A program made the position numbers and the translations under genes. Positions 38,649-54,783 of a stretch of 64,000 nucleotides of DNA are shown in pieces. Under the pieces are notes generated by a model. The model ran no database searches, was not told where the DNA came from, and saw nothing but the letters and a program-made list of their open reading frames with translations. The stretch's first letter is position 1. The number at the start of each line of letters is the position of its first letter. This stretch comes from Cellulomonas sp. ES6 (GTDB lineage: Bacteria > Actinomycetota > Actinomycetes > Actinomycetales > Cellulomonadaceae): assembly GCF_030053835.1 (NCBI RefSeq), contig NZ_CP125655.1, forward strand, positions 186,001-250,000, written 5' to 3'.

Positions 38649-39835
38649 ATGCTCCGTTGGTTGACGTCCGGTGAGTCGCACGGCCCCGCCCTGGTGGGCG
38701 TCCTGGAGGGCCTCCCCGCGGGTGTCGAGGTCGAGTCGGCCCACATCCGCGACGCGCTGGCGCGGCGGCGGCTGGGGTACGGCCGCGGCGCGCGCATGAA
38801 GTTCGAGCAGGACGAGGTGCGGATCCTCGGCGGCGTGCGCCTCGGGCTGTCGCAGGGCGGCCCGGTGGCGATCGAGATCGGCAACACCGAGTGGCCGAAG
38901 TGGGTCGACGTGATGTCGGCGGACCCGGTGGACGACCCGGAGAAGCTGAACCGTGCGCGCAATGCGCCGCTGACGCGGCCGCGGCCCGGGCACGCCGACC
39001 TGGTCGGGATGCGCAAGTACGCGTTCGACGACGCGCGTCCCGTGCTGGAGCGGGCGTCCGCGCGGGAGACGGCCACGCGGGTGGCGCTCGGCACGGTGGC
39101 GGCGCGGTTCCTGGAGCAGGCGGCGGGTGTCCGGCTGGTGTCGCACGTGGTGGGCATCGGCCCGGTGGCGGTCCCGGACGACGCGGCGCTGCCCGGCCCG
39201 GACGACGTCGCGGCGCTCGACGCGGACCCGGTGCGCTGCTTCGACGCGGCGACGTCGGCGGCGATGGTGGCCGAGATCGACGAGTGCCACAAGGACGGCG
39301 ACACGCTGGGCGGAGTCGTCGAGGTGCTGGTGTACGGCCTGCCGTCGGGCCTGGGGTCGTACGTGCACGCCGACCGGCGCCTGGACGCCCGGCTCGCGGG
39401 CGCCCTCATGGGCATCCAGGCGATCAAGGGCGTGGAGGTCGGCGACGGGTTCCGCACGGCGACGCGGCGCGGGTCGCAGGCGCACGACGAGATGGAGCGC
39501 GACGCCGACGGCGTGATCCGGCGCCGCAGCAACCGAGCGGGCGGGCTCGAGGGCGGCATGACGAACGGCGAGGTGCTGCGCGTGCGCGCGGCGATGAAGC
39601 CGATCTCGACGGTGCCGCGCGCGCTGGACACGGTCGACACCGCCAGCGGCGAGCCGGCGAAGGCCCAGCACCAGCGCTCCGACGTGTGCGCGGTCCCGCC
39701 GGCGGCGGTCGTCGCGGAGGCGATGGTCGCGCTGGTGGTCGCGGACGCGCTGCTGGAGAAGACGGGCGGCGACTCGGTCGGGGAGGTGCGGCGCAACCTC
39801 GAGGCGTACGTCGCGTCCGTGCCCGACCTGCTGCG

Positions 39836-39839
<4 letters not shown>
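38649..39839 (+). CDS. aroC: Chorismate synthase
   Basis: Converts 5-enolpyruvylshikimate 3-phosphate to chorismate using reduced FMN; 396 residues. Signatures [18 protein letters not shown] at the N-terminus, [17 protein letters not shown] and [15 protein letters not shown] are clear. ATG at 38649 with GGGAGGA 8 nt upstream; an upstream in-frame start at 38601 falls inside the terminator hairpin. Coupled to aroK (GTGA). Confidence 0.96.
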
Positions 39840-41535
<1,696 letters not shown>

Positions 41536-41541
41536 CACCGG

Positions 41542-41559
41542 ACAAGGCCACAGCCTTGT
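41542..41559. promoter_or_regulatory. satD operator 1
   Basis: Inverted repeat ACAAGGC-N4-GCCTTGT, perfect 7-bp arms. Centre 28 bp from operator 2. Confidence 0.7.
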
Positions 41560-41566
41560 TCGCCCC

Positions 41567-41590
41567 GATACAAGGTCCAGACCTTGTATC
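41567..41590. promoter_or_regulatory. satD operator 2, perfect 10-bp arms
   Basis: Inverted repeat with arms GATACAAGGT and ACCTTGTATC around a 4-nt spacer; the strongest of the three copies. Centre 29 bp from operator 3. Confidence 0.75.
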
Positions 41591-41598
41591 TGATCGAC

Positions 41599-41616
41599 AC
41601 AAGGTCGTAGCCTTGT
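41599..41616. promoter_or_regulatory. satD operator 3, overlapping the -10 box
   Basis: ACAAGGT-N4-GCCTTGT, 6 of 7 arm positions matched. It covers the -10 box at 41608-41613, so a bound protein would block RNA polymerase. Confidence 0.75.
41608..41613 (+). promoter_or_regulatory. satD -10 box TAGCCT, leaderless layout
   Basis: TAGCCT followed by 7 nt and the ATG at 41621; no ribosome site. Lies inside operator 3. Confidence 0.5.
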
Positions 41617-41620
41617 GCGC

Positions 41621-42295
41621 ATGTGGATCATGACCGTCGACCAGCAGGACAGCCGGCGCGTGGGCGACCGCGTCGCCGTGCTGCTCGACGCGCTGGGGGG
41701 TGAGGCGTCCCCGCTCACCGCGGCCGGGCCCGGGGCGGTGGTCCTGCCGTTCGAACGCACCGTCGGGGACGAGGTCCAGGCCGTGCTGGGCGATCCCGCG
41801 CTCGTCGTGTCGCTCACGCTGCACCTGGTGCGGATCGGCGGCTGGAGCGTCGGCATCGGCGCCGGGGAGGTCGACGAGCCGCTGCCGGCGACGTCCCGGG
41901 AGGCGTCCGGCGGGGCGTTCATCCACGCCCGCGAGGCCGTCGAGGCGGCGAAGTCCCGCTCGCGCACGGTGCCGGTGGCCGTCCGCGGCGCCGACCCGTC
42001 CGCGGCGGCCGAGTCCGAGGCGGTGCTCGCGCTGCTCGGCGCCGTCGTCGCCCGCCGGACGGCCGCCGGGTGGGCCGTCGTCGACCGCATGACGCCGGTG
42101 CCGGGCGCCGAGCCGCCGCGGCAGGAGGACGCCGCCGCGGCGCTGGGCATCAGCCAGCAGGCCGTCAGCGAGCGCCTGCGCACGGCGCTCTGGGCCGAGG
42201 AGCTCGCCGCCCGGCCCGCCGCGGCGCGCCTGCTCCGCCTCGCGGCCGGACCCCGGGACGATGGGTCGGCCGTCGAGGGGGAGGAGCCGGCATGA
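41621..42295 (+). CDS. SatD-family DNA-binding protein
   Basis: 224 residues. The N-terminal 140 or so form an alpha/beta domain with no catalytic motif I recognise ([26 protein letters not shown]). The C-terminus carries a helix-turn-helix ([19 protein letters not shown]) like SatD proteins. Three matching palindromes lie directly upstream, one over the -10, so I infer autorepression. Starts at 41615 (GTG), 41621 and 41630 are possible; 41621 suits the -10 distance. Stop overlaps the next ATG (ATGA), pairing it with a SatE-like membrane protein. Confidence 0.75.
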   Translation: MWIMTVDQQDSRRVGDRVAVLLDALGGEASPLTAAGPGAVVLPFERTVGDEVQAVLGDPALVVSLTLHLVRIGGWSVGIGAGEVDEPLPATSREASGGAFIHAREAVEAAKSRSRTVPVAVRGADPSAAAESEAVLALLGAVVARRTAAGWAVVDRMTPVPGAEPPRQEDAAAALGISQQAVSERLRTALWAEELAARPAAARLLRLAAGPRDDGSAVEGEEPA

Positions 42296-42792
42296 CGCCG
42301 CTGTGGGGGACCGTGGTCGTGGTGGCCGCGCTGGCCGTCAGCGCGGGGCTCGGCTGGGTCGCCGCGGCCGGTGTGCTGCGGCTCGCCGACCGCGGGGGAC
42401 GCCGCTCCGGCCCAGCGCCCCGATCGGGACCGCCCGCCGCCGAGCCCGCGAACGAGCACCGGCGCGAGTACCGCAAGGGCCGGGTCAACCGGCGCGCCCA
42501 GGGCGGCGCGCCCCGCGGCGGCGACGGGCCGGACGGCGACCGGGCGCGCGCCAGGCTGCGCGGTGGCACCTGGATCGGTGTCCTGGAGCGCCTGGCCGTC
42601 ACCGGGACCCTGCTGGCGGGCGAGCCCGGGGGTGTGGCGGTCGTCGTGGCGGTCAAGGGTCTCGGGCGCTACCCCGAGCTGCGGGCGGGCGACGACTCCG
42701 GGGTCTCCGAGCGGTTCGTGATCGGGACGCTCGCGTCGCTGGTGTGGTCCGCGGGCGTCGGCGTGCTGGGACGCTGGCTGCTGCTGCGCTGA
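42292..42792 (+). CDS. SatE-like membrane protein
   Basis: 166 residues. N-terminal helix ([21 protein letters not shown]), a basic disordered middle (about 30-85), then a C-terminal pair of hydrophobic segments: [51 protein letters not shown]. The order ERL...AxKGxxRxxEL...SExFVIGTLxS matches the C-terminal part of DUF3307 proteins found beside SatD in other bacteria; the longer N-terminal DUF3307 domain is missing. Function unknown. Translationally coupled to satD. Confidence 0.65.
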   Translation: MTPLWGTVVVVAALAVSAGLGWVAAAGVLRLADRGGRRSGPAPRSGPPAAEPANEHRREYRKGRVNRRAQGGAPRGGDGPDGDRARARLRGGTWIGVLERLAVTGTLLAGEPGGVAVVVAVKGLGRYPELRAGDDSGVSERFVIGTLASLVWSAGVGVLGRWLLLR

Positions 42793-42847
42793 CCGCCCGG
42801 CAGGTCCCGGGCCCGGCGGGGACGCCGGGTCACGGGTACCGGTCCCC

Positions 42848-42985
42848 GACTGCTTCGGGTCGACGCCCGAGGGCCGGTGGCTCGTGGAGCACGCGACGGC
42901 CTTCGGGTTCCTGGTCCGGTACGCCGCGGCGAACCGGGACGTCACCGGCTTCGCCCCCGAGGGCTGGCACCTGCGGCACGTCGCC
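42848..42985 (+). pseudogene. Remnant of a VanY-type D-Ala-D-Ala carboxypeptidase (M15)
   Basis: Reading 42848 onward gives [20 protein letters not shown], then [20 protein letters not shown] and HLRHVAD. This is the C-terminal signature of M15B peptidases (TPEGRWL..HA..FGF..RY....TGF.PE.WHLRHV, with the last His a zinc ligand). The upstream catalytic region with SxxHxxGxxxD is absent: satE ends 55 bp before it. No start codon or ribosome site fits. It is therefore a decayed fragment in the 335-bp gap before efp. The rest of that gap holds only the efp promoter. Confidence 0.72.
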
Positions 42986-43036
42986 GACGCGCGGGCGGTG
43001 GGGCTGCCGCGCGCGACGGTCCCACCGCCCGCACGG

Positions 43037-43042
43037 TACGAT
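43037..43042 (+). promoter_or_regulatory. Probable efp -10 box TACGAT
   Basis: TACGAT would start transcription near 43049 and give a leader of about 80 nt ending with AGGAAG before the efp GTG. Confidence 0.5.
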
Positions 43043-43127
43043 GGTCGGCGGCCCAGCCCCGTCCGCGACCCGCGGGCGCGCGTGGCGGCCCCCCGACCGA
43101 CGCACCCAGGACAGGAAGCAGCGACAC

Positions 43128-43691
43128 GTGGCGACGACGAACGACCTGAAGAACGGCACCGTGCTGAAGATCGACGGCCAGCTCTGGACGGTCGTCGAGT
43201 TCCAGCACGTCAAGCCCGGCAAGGGCGGCGCGTTCGTGCGCACCAAGCTCAAGAACGTCCTGTCCGGCAAGGTCGTCGACCGCACGTTCAACGCGGGCCT
43301 GAAGGTCGAGACCGCGAACGTCGACAAGCGCGACATGCAGTACCTGTACAAGGACGGCGACGACTTCGTGTTCATGGACACGGACACGTACGACCAGATC
43401 ACCGTCCCGGCCGCCACGGTGGGCGACGCCGCGAACTTCATGCTCGAGAGCACCAACGCGATGGTCGCGACCAACGAGGGCGTGCCGCTGTACGTCGAGC
43501 TGCCGCCGTCGGTGACGCTCATGGTCACGTACACGGAGCCGGGCCTGCAGGGCGACCGCTCGTCCGCCGGCACGAAGCCCGCGACGCTCGAGACCGGGTA
43601 CGAGATCCAGGTGCCGCTGTTCCTCGAGGCCGACACCAAGGTCAAGGTCGACACCCGCGACGGCAGCTACCTGGGTCGCGTGAACGACTGA
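43128..43691 (+). CDS. efp: Elongation factor P
   Basis: Relieves ribosome stalling at polyproline stretches; 187 residues, three beta-barrel domains. The tip loop reads VKPGKGGAF with Lys near residue 32, the residue modified in some bacteria; no modification enzymes are present here. The C-terminal signature [20 protein letters not shown] is intact. GTG at 43128 with AGGAAG upstream. Followed at once by nusB. Confidence 0.95.
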   Translation: MATTNDLKNGTVLKIDGQLWTVVEFQHVKPGKGGAFVRTKLKNVLSGKVVDRTFNAGLKVETANVDKRDMQYLYKDGDDFVFMDTDTYDQITVPAATVGDAANFMLESTNAMVATNEGVPLYVELPPSVTLMVTYTEPGLQGDRSSAGTKPATLETGYEIQVPLFLEADTKVKVDTRDGSYLGRVND

Positions 43692-43692
43692 G

Positions 43693-44109
43693 GTGGGAGC
43701 CCGTACCAAGGCCCGCAAGCGGGCCCTCGACGTCCTCTTCGAGGCCGAGCAGCGGCGGCTCGACCCGCTGACGCTGCTCGCGGAGCGGATCGCGCAGCCG
43801 GGAACCGAGGCGGCGCTGCCGCAGTACTCGGTGGAGCTCGTCGAGGGGGTGCAGGCGCACCGCGCCCGCATCGACGAGGTCATCGCCACCCACTCGCACG
43901 GCTGGACGATCGAGCGGATGCCCGCGGTCGACCGGGAGCTGCTGCGGCTCGGCGCCTGGGAGATCCTCTTCAACGACGACGTCCCGGACGCGGTCGCCGT
44001 CGACGAGGCGGTCGAGCTGGCGCGCAGCCTGTCGACGGACGAGTCACCGGGGTTCGTCAACGGCCTGCTGGGCCGCCTCGTCGACCTCAAGCCGACCCTC
44101 CTGGCCTGA
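43693..44109 (+). CDS. nusB: Transcription antitermination factor NusB
   Basis: 138 residues, all-helical RNA-binding protein that acts with NusE (S10) at boxA of rRNA operons. Family motifs TKARKRALDVLFEAEQR, MPAVDRELLRLGAWE and GFVNGLLGRLV are clear. GTG at 43693 starts 1 bp after the efp stop. Ends before a strong hairpin. Confidence 0.94.
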   Translation: MGARTKARKRALDVLFEAEQRRLDPLTLLAERIAQPGTEAALPQYSVELVEGVQAHRARIDEVIATHSHGWTIERMPAVDRELLRLGAWEILFNDDVPDAVAVDEAVELARSLSTDESPGFVNGLLGRLVDLKPTLLA

Positions 44110-44126
44110 CACCCGCTCCGCCGCGC

Positions 44127-44156
44127 GGCCCCCGTCCCCCTCGTGGGACGGGGGCC
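44127..44156 (+). terminator. 12-bp hairpin after nusB
   Basis: Arms 44127-44138 and 44145-44156 are perfect complements with a 6-nt loop, 17 nt past the nusB stop. Separates efp-nusB from the pyr operon. Confidence 0.8.
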
Positions 44157-44242
44157 GTCGTGCGTCGGGCCGGCGCCCGGGCGTGGCGAGGGTCACGGCG
44201 ACCGGAGCGTGGACGTGCCGCGCCGGGCGCCGGGCCGGACGG

Positions 44243-44248
44243 TAGGGT
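44243..44248 (+). promoter_or_regulatory. Probable pyr operon -10 box TAGGGT
   Basis: TAGGGT lies 13 nt before the PyrR-binding element and would start a leader of about 50 nt. Confidence 0.5.
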
Positions 44249-44260
44249 GCCCGGGACAGG

Positions 44261-45959
<1,699 letters not shown>

Positions 45960-45963
<4 letters not shown>

Positions 45964-47312
45964 CCACCCAGTACCTGCTCAAGGACGTCGCGCCGCTGGG
46001 CGGCGACCGCACGGACGTGCTGATCGCGGGCGGCCTGGTCGCGGCCCTCGGCGCCGAGGCGGGCGACGCGGCGGAGAACGCCCCGGACGACCTGCACGTC
46101 ATCGACGCCACGGGCATGGTCCTGCTGCCCGGTCTGGTCGACCTGCACACGCACCTGCGCGAGCCGGGGCGGGAGGACGCGGAGACGGTCGCGTCCGGCA
46201 CCCGCGCGGCGGCGCTCGGGGGCTTCACCGCGGTGCACGCCATGGCGAACACGACGCCGACGCAGGACACGGCGGGCGTCGTCGAGCAGGTGTGGCGCCT
46301 GGGCCGCGAGGCCGGCTGGGTGGACGTCCACCCGGTGGGCGCCGTCTCGGTCGGCCTGGCGGGGGAGCACCTGGCCGAGCTGGGCGCGATGGCGGACTCC
46401 GCGGCCCGCGTCCGGGTGTTCAGCGACGACGGGAAGTGCGTGCACGACCCGGTGCTCATGCGCCGCGCGCTGGAGTACACCAAGGCGTTCGACGGCGTGG
46501 TGGCCCAGCACGCGCAGGAGCCGCGGCTCACCGAGGGCGCGCAGATGCACGAGGGCGTCGTCTCGGCGGAGATCGGGCTCGCGGGCTGGCCGGCCGTCGC
46601 GGAGGAGGCGATCATCGCCCGCGACGTGCTGCTGGCCGAGCACGTCGGCTCCCGGCTGCACGTGTGCCACCTGTCGACCGCCGGCTCCGTCGAGATCGTC
46701 CGGTGGGCGAAGTCGCGCGGCATCGACGTCACCGCGGAGGCGACGCCGCACCACCTCGCGCTCACCGACGAGGAGGTGCGCGGCTACGACCCGGTGTTCA
46801 AGGTCAACCCGCCGCTGCGCACGCAGGCCGACGTCGACGCGGTCCGCGAGGGCCTGGCCGACGGCACCATCGACATCGTCGCCACCGACCACGCCCCGCA
46901 CACCCGCGAGGACAAGGACTGCGAGTGGGCGGCGGCCGCGTTCGGCATGACCGGGCTGGAGACCGCCCTGTCCGTCGTGCAGCAGACGATGGTCGACACG
47001 GGCCGGATGACCTGGGCCGACGTGGCGCGCGTGCTGTCGACGACGCCCGCGCGCATCGGGCGGGTCGCCGACCAGGGCCGGCCGATCGCGGTGGGGGAGC
47101 CCGCCAACCTCGTGCTGGTCGACCCCGAGGCCCGGCGCGTCGTCGTCCCCGAGGAGCAGGCGACCGCCTCGGCGAACTCGCCGCTGCGCGGGCGGGAGCT
47201 GCCCGGGCGCGTCGTCGCGACGTTCCTGCGGGGCCGCGCGACCGTGCTCGACGGGGTGCCGCAGGACGACCCCGCGCGGGCCGGGTACGCCGCCGGCCGG
47301 GTGACGCCCTGA
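45960..47312 (+). CDS. pyrC: Dihydroorotase
   Basis: Third step of pyrimidine synthesis; 450 residues, type I. Zinc ligands in [10 protein letters not shown] and in the later HxxH region, [27 protein letters not shown] and ATDHAPHT. Coupled to pyrB; its stop shares a base with the next ATG. Confidence 0.95.
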
Positions 47313-47854
47313 TGCCGCCCTGGCTCTCGGTCACGCTGCTCGTGCTGCTCGGAGCATGCCTGCTGGTCGGCATGGCCCGCGGCTGGCGGCGCCTCACGCG
47401 CGGCACCGGCGAGGTGCCGGCGCCCCCCGCGGTGCCCGGCGAGGACGAGCTCGGCGACGCGCGGACCGCCGCGTTCGAGGCCACGTACGTCTCGACCACG
47501 CGGGCCGGCGACTGGCTCGACCGCGTGGGCGCCCACGGGCTGGGCGTCCGCTCGGCGGCGACGGTGCAGGTGCGCGACGCGGGTGTGGTGCTGCGACGAC
47601 GAGGCGCGCCGGACGTGTTCGTCCCGCGCGCGGCGCTGCGCGCGGTCGGCACCTCCGGCGGCATGGCCGGCAAGGTCGTCGGCGGCGAGGGGTTGGTCGT
47701 CCTGACCTGGGTGCCCTCGTCGGAGGACGACCCGCGCGGCCTCGACACCGGTCTGCGGCTGCGGCACGCCCACGAGGCGGACGAGCTGCGCGCGGCCACC
47801 CACGGACTCATCGGAACGGCGCCCGCCCCCGCGGGTGAGGAGGAGAGCTCATGA
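47312..47854 (+). CDS. PH-like domain membrane protein (Rv1382-like)
   Basis: 180 residues. One N-terminal helix ([20 protein letters not shown]), then a beta-rich globular part ([44 protein letters not shown]). Same position, between pyrC and carA, as M. tuberculosis Rv1382, and actinobacterial homologues are annotated as PH-like. No pyrimidine role is known. Overlaps pyrC by one base and carA by four. Confidence 0.75.
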   Translation: MPPWLSVTLLVLLGACLLVGMARGWRRLTRGTGEVPAPPAVPGEDELGDARTAAFEATYVSTTRAGDWLDRVGAHGLGVRSAATVQVRDAGVVLRRRGAPDVFVPRAALRAVGTSGGMAGKVVGGEGLVVLTWVPSSEDDPRGLDTGLRLRHAHEADELRAATHGLIGTAPAPAGEEESS

Positions 47855-49076
47855 CGGACGCACTGCTGGTCCTGGAGGACGGGCGGACGTTCGCCGGCGA
47901 GGCCTACGGGGCCACCGGGCGGACGGGCGGCGAGATCGTCTTCAACACCGGGATGACCGGCTACCAGGAGACGCTGACCGACCCCAGCTACCACCGCCAG
48001 ATCGTCGTGATGACCGCGCCGCACATCGGCAACACGGGCGTCAACGACGAGGACCCGGAGTCGGGTCGCATCTGGGTGTCGGGCTACGTGGTCCGGGACC
48101 CCGCGCGGCGCGCGTCGAGCTGGCGCGCGGACCGCACGCTGGACGAGGAGCTCGCCGCGCAGGGCGTCGTGGGCATCTCGGGCATCGACACCCGCGCCCT
48201 GACCCGGCACCTCCGCGAGCGCGGCGTGATGCGCGCCGTGATCCTGTCCGGCGACGCGCTGCTGGACGAGCAGGGCCGGCCGCTGCCCACCGAGCAGGTC
48301 GTCGCCCAGGTGCAGGCGCTGCCCGCGATGTCCGGCGCCGACCTGGCGGGCGAGGTGTCCACCGACACCGCGTACGTCGTGCCGGCCCTCGGGCCGGACG
48401 GTGCGCCGCTGGCCGAGCCCGTCGCCCGCGTCGCGGCCGTCGACCTCGGCATCAAGGCCATGACGCCGCACCGGATGGCGGAGCGCGGCATCGAGGTGCA
48501 CGTGCTGCCGGCGCAGTCGACCATCGACGACGTCCTGGCCACGGCCCCCGACGGCGTGTTCTTCTCCAACGGCCCGGGCGACCCGGGCGCCGCGACGCAC
48601 GAGGTGGAGCTGCTCCGCGAGGTGCTGGACCGGCGGATCCCGTTCTTCGGCATCTGCTACGGCAACCAGATCCTCGGGCGCGCACTGGGCTACGGCACGT
48701 ACAAGCTCGGGTACGGGCACCGCGGCGTGAACCAGCCGGTGCTCGACCGTGCGACCGGCCGCGTCGAGATCACCGCGCACAACCACGGCTTCGCGGTCGA
48801 CGCGCCGCTCGACGAGGTGTCCGTCGCGCCGCACGACGGCGGGCGGTACGGCCGCGTGACCGTCTCGCACGTCGACCTCAACGACGACGTCGTCGAGGGC
48901 CTCGCGGCGCTCGACCTGCCGGCGTTCTCCGTGCAGTACCACCCGGAGGCCGCCGCCGGCCCGCACGACGCCGCCTACCTGTTCGACCGGTTCCTGGACC
49001 TGATGCGCGAGCCGTCCGCAGGTGCCGCAGCAGCCGGCCAGGCCACCGACGTCACCGACTCCCCGAAGGGCGCCTG

Positions 49077-49077
<1 letters not shown>
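47851..49077 (+). CDS. carA: Carbamoyl-phosphate synthase, small subunit
   Basis: Glutamine-hydrolysing subunit; 408 residues. N-terminal CPSase domain ([17 protein letters not shown]) and a class I amidotransferase domain with the nucleophile in [15 protein letters not shown] and the His-Glu pair in [12 protein letters not shown]. The C-terminus adds an Ala-rich tail. Supplies ammonia to CarB, whose gene overlaps by one base. Confidence 0.96.
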
Positions 49078-52396
<3,319 letters not shown>

Positions 52397-52400
<4 letters not shown>

Positions 52401-53254
52401 GGCCCTTCGGCGCCCGCCTCGCGGACGCGATGGCGGAGCACGGGCCGCTCTGCGTCGGCATCGACCCCCACGCCTCGCTGCTGGAGGCGTGGGGGCTGCC
52501 GGACGACGCCGCGGGCGTGCGGCGCTTCGCGCTGACGGTGATGGAGGCCGTGGGCGGCCGGGTCGCCGCGGTGAAGCCGCAGTCCGCGTTCTTCGAGCGC
52601 CACGGCGCCGCCGGGGTGGCCGTCCTCGAGGAGGTCGTCGCCGCCGGGCGCGAGACCGGCACGCTCGTGGTCGTCGACGCCAAGCGGGGCGACATCGGCT
52701 CCACCATGGGCGCGTACGCCGACGCCTACCTGCGGGACGGCTCGCCCCTGGCCGGCGACGCGCTGACGGTCTCGCCGTTCCTCGGGTTCGGCTCGCTGGC
52801 CCCGGCCGTCGAGGCGGCCGCCGCCACGGGCCGCGGGTTGTTCGTGCTCGCGCTCACCTCGAACCCTGAGGGCGCCGCCGTCCAGCACGCCCGGGACGCC
52901 GAGGGCGTCGCCGTGGCGGACCGGGTGGCCCGGGAGGCGGCGGCGGCCAACGCGGCCGAGCTCGCGACCCACGGCGGGTCGCTGGGGTCGACGGGGCTGG
53001 TGGTCGGCGCGACCACCGGCGACGCGGCCGAGCGGCTGGGGGTCGACCTCGCGGCCGTGCGCGGCCCGCTGCTCGCGCCCGGCGTGGGCGCGCAGGGGGC
53101 GGGAGCGGCCGAGCTCGCCGCGGTGTTCGGCTCGGCGCGCCCCGCGGTGCTGGCCTCCAGCTCGCGGGGCGTGCTCGCCGCGGGGCCGGACGCGCGGGCG
53201 CTGCGGGACGCGGCGCGGCGGGCGGCCGACGAGGCGGCGCGCGCGCTGCGGTGA
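52397..53254 (+). CDS. pyrF: Orotidine 5'-phosphate decarboxylase, type 2
   Basis: Final step to UMP; 285 residues. [29 protein letters not shown] and the active-site [19 protein letters not shown] mark the type 2 subfamily typical of actinobacteria. GTG overlaps the carB stop. Last gene of the operon; pyrD and pyrE are not in this window. Confidence 0.94.
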
Positions 53255-53514
53255 GGACCGCGGCGCTGCGGTCGGGACGACGGCTCCGTGGTGGGGACGG
53301 CGGCCCGCGAGCGGGGCCCTGAGCACGCCGCTCCGGGCGCGCGGCCACCGGATTTCGGCTCGACACGCTGCCGGAACGTGCCGGGACGGGCGGGGCGTGC
53401 CATCCTCGGGTGATGGGGTCCACGTCGGTCCTGGCGCGGTGTCGCACCGGGGTCCCTGCGGATCACGTATGTTCCATGTCCCTGCCTCCTGACAGTGATG
53501 AGAAGGTGACTCAC

Positions 53515-53826
53515 GTGGCACTTCCGACTCTCACCCCCGAGCAGCGCGCAGCGGCTCTCGAGAAGGCGGCAGCCGCCCGCCAGGCCCGCGCGGAGGTCAA
53601 GAACCGGCTGAAGTACTCGCAGGGATCGCTGTCCGAGGTCATCGCGCAGGGCCAGAAGGACGAGACGATCGGCAAGCTCAAGGTGCTGGCGCTGCTCGAG
53701 TCCCTCCCCGGAGTGGGTAAGGTCAAGGCGCGCCAGATCATCTCCGAGATCGGCATCTCGGAGACCCGCCGGGTGCGCGGCCTCGGCCCGCACCAGGTCA
53801 AGGCGCTGGTCGACCGGTTCGGGTGA
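53515..53826 (+). CDS. mihF: Integration host factor, actinobacterial type
   Basis: 103 residues. Small basic protein with coiled N-terminal helices (EQRAAALEKAAAARQARAEV) and a helix-hairpin-helix-like DNA-binding part (LLESLPGVGKVKARQIISEI, GLGPHQVKALVDRF). This family is specific to actinobacteria and bends DNA. GTG at 53515 with AGAAGG upstream. The 260-bp gap before it has no gene; TATGTT at 53468-53473 may be its -10. Confidence 0.93.
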   Translation: MALPTLTPEQRAAALEKAAAARQARAEVKNRLKYSQGSLSEVIAQGQKDETIGKLKVLALLESLPGVGKVKARQIISEIGISETRRVRGLGPHQVKALVDRFG

Positions 53827-53889
53827 GCCGGACGCCCTCCCCGTCCCCGGCCCGGTGAGGGCCGCACAACTCCAGGAGCACCAGACCGC

Positions 53890-54465
53890 ATGACGACGCC
53901 GCGCGCCCGGCTGACCGTCCTCGCCGGACCGACCGCCGTCGGCAAGGGCACCGTGTCCGCCGACCTCCGTGCCCGGTACCCGCAGGTCTGGCTGTCGGTC
54001 TCCGCCACCACCCGCCCGCCGCGGCCGGGGGAGGTGGACGGCGTCCACTACCACTTCGTGTCGCCCGAGCAGTTCGACGCGATGGTGGCGGACGGCGAGC
54101 TCCTGGAGTGGGCGGTCGTGCACGGCCGCAACCGCTACGGCACCCCCCGGCGGCCCGTCGAGGACCGGCTGGCCGCCGGGGAGCCCGCGCTGCTCGAGAT
54201 CGACCTGCAGGGCGCGCGTCAGGTCCGCACGACCATGCCCGACGCGCAGTTCGTCTTCCTCGCCCCGCCGTCGATGGAGGAGCTGGTGCGCCGGCTCGTC
54301 GGGCGCGGCACGGAGGACGCCGAGGAGCGCGCTCGCCGGCTGGCGACCGCCGAGGTGGAGATGGCCGCGGAGTCCGAGTTCGACCACGTCATCGTGAACG
54401 ACGACGTGCGGCGCGCCACCGACGAGCTGGTCGCCCTGATGGGCCTGCCGGCCGCGGTAGACTGA
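53890..54465 (+). CDS. gmk: Guanylate kinase
   Basis: Phosphorylates GMP to GDP; 191 residues. P-loop [13 protein letters not shown]-binding [19 protein letters not shown] and [14 protein letters not shown] with CAGGAG upstream. Its last codon and stop form part of the rpoZ -10 box. Confidence 0.95.
   Translation: MTTPRARLTVLAGPTAVGKGTVSADLRARYPQVWLSVSATTRPPRPGEVDGVHYHFVSPEQFDAMVADGELLEWAVVHGRNRYGTPRRPVEDRLAAGEPALLEIDLQGARQVRTTMPDAQFVFLAPPSMEELVRRLVGRGTEDAEERARRLATAEVEMAAESEFDHVIVNDDVRRATDELVALMGLPAAVD
54458..54463 (+). promoter_or_regulatory. Probable rpoZ -10 box TAGACT, overlapping the gmk stop
   Basis: TAGACT covers the last codons of gmk and would start a leader of about 30 nt with GGGAGCC before the rpoZ GTG. 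Confidence 0.5.
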
Positions 54466-54500
54466 CCGGCAGTCCCCACCCTTCGACAACGGGAGCCACC

Positions 54501-54767
54501 GTGTCCGGAACCGTCGCCGAGCCCATCGGCATCACCGACCCGCCCATCGACCGCCTGCTCGAGCGCGCGGACTCCAAGTACGCGCTGGTCATCTACTCGG
54601 CCAAGCGCGCGCGCCAGATCAACGCCTACTACTCCCAGCTCAACGAGGGCCTGCTCGAGTACGTCGGCCCGCTGGTGGAGACCCGCCCGCAGGAGAAGCC
54701 GCTGTCCATCGCGATGCGCGAGATCGACGCCGGCCTCCTGACGGTCACCGCCCAGAACGAGGGCTGA
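54501..54767 (+). CDS. rpoZ: RNA polymerase omega subunit
   Basis: 88 residues; helps fold and assemble the beta' subunit. [20 protein letters not shown] and [12 protein letters not shown] are typical of the actinobacterial form. GTG at 54501 after GGGAGCCACC. gmk-rpoZ-coaBC-metK-priA is a widely conserved order. Confidence 0.94.
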   Translation: MSGTVAEPIGITDPPIDRLLERADSKYALVIYSAKRARQINAYYSQLNEGLLEYVGPLVETRPQEKPLSIAMREIDAGLLTVTAQNEG

Positions 54768-54783
54768 GGCCCCGGGGCGCGGC

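Noticed and set aside
37026..39671. Long minus-strand open frame opposite pilN, pilO and aroC
   Set aside because: Shadow of three confident plus-strand genes.
53255..53514. Possible gene or RNA between pyrF and mihF
   Set aside because: No open frame with a ribosome site and family signal, and no strong conserved RNA structure; only a short GGCCC/GGGCC hairpin near 53302 and a possible -10.
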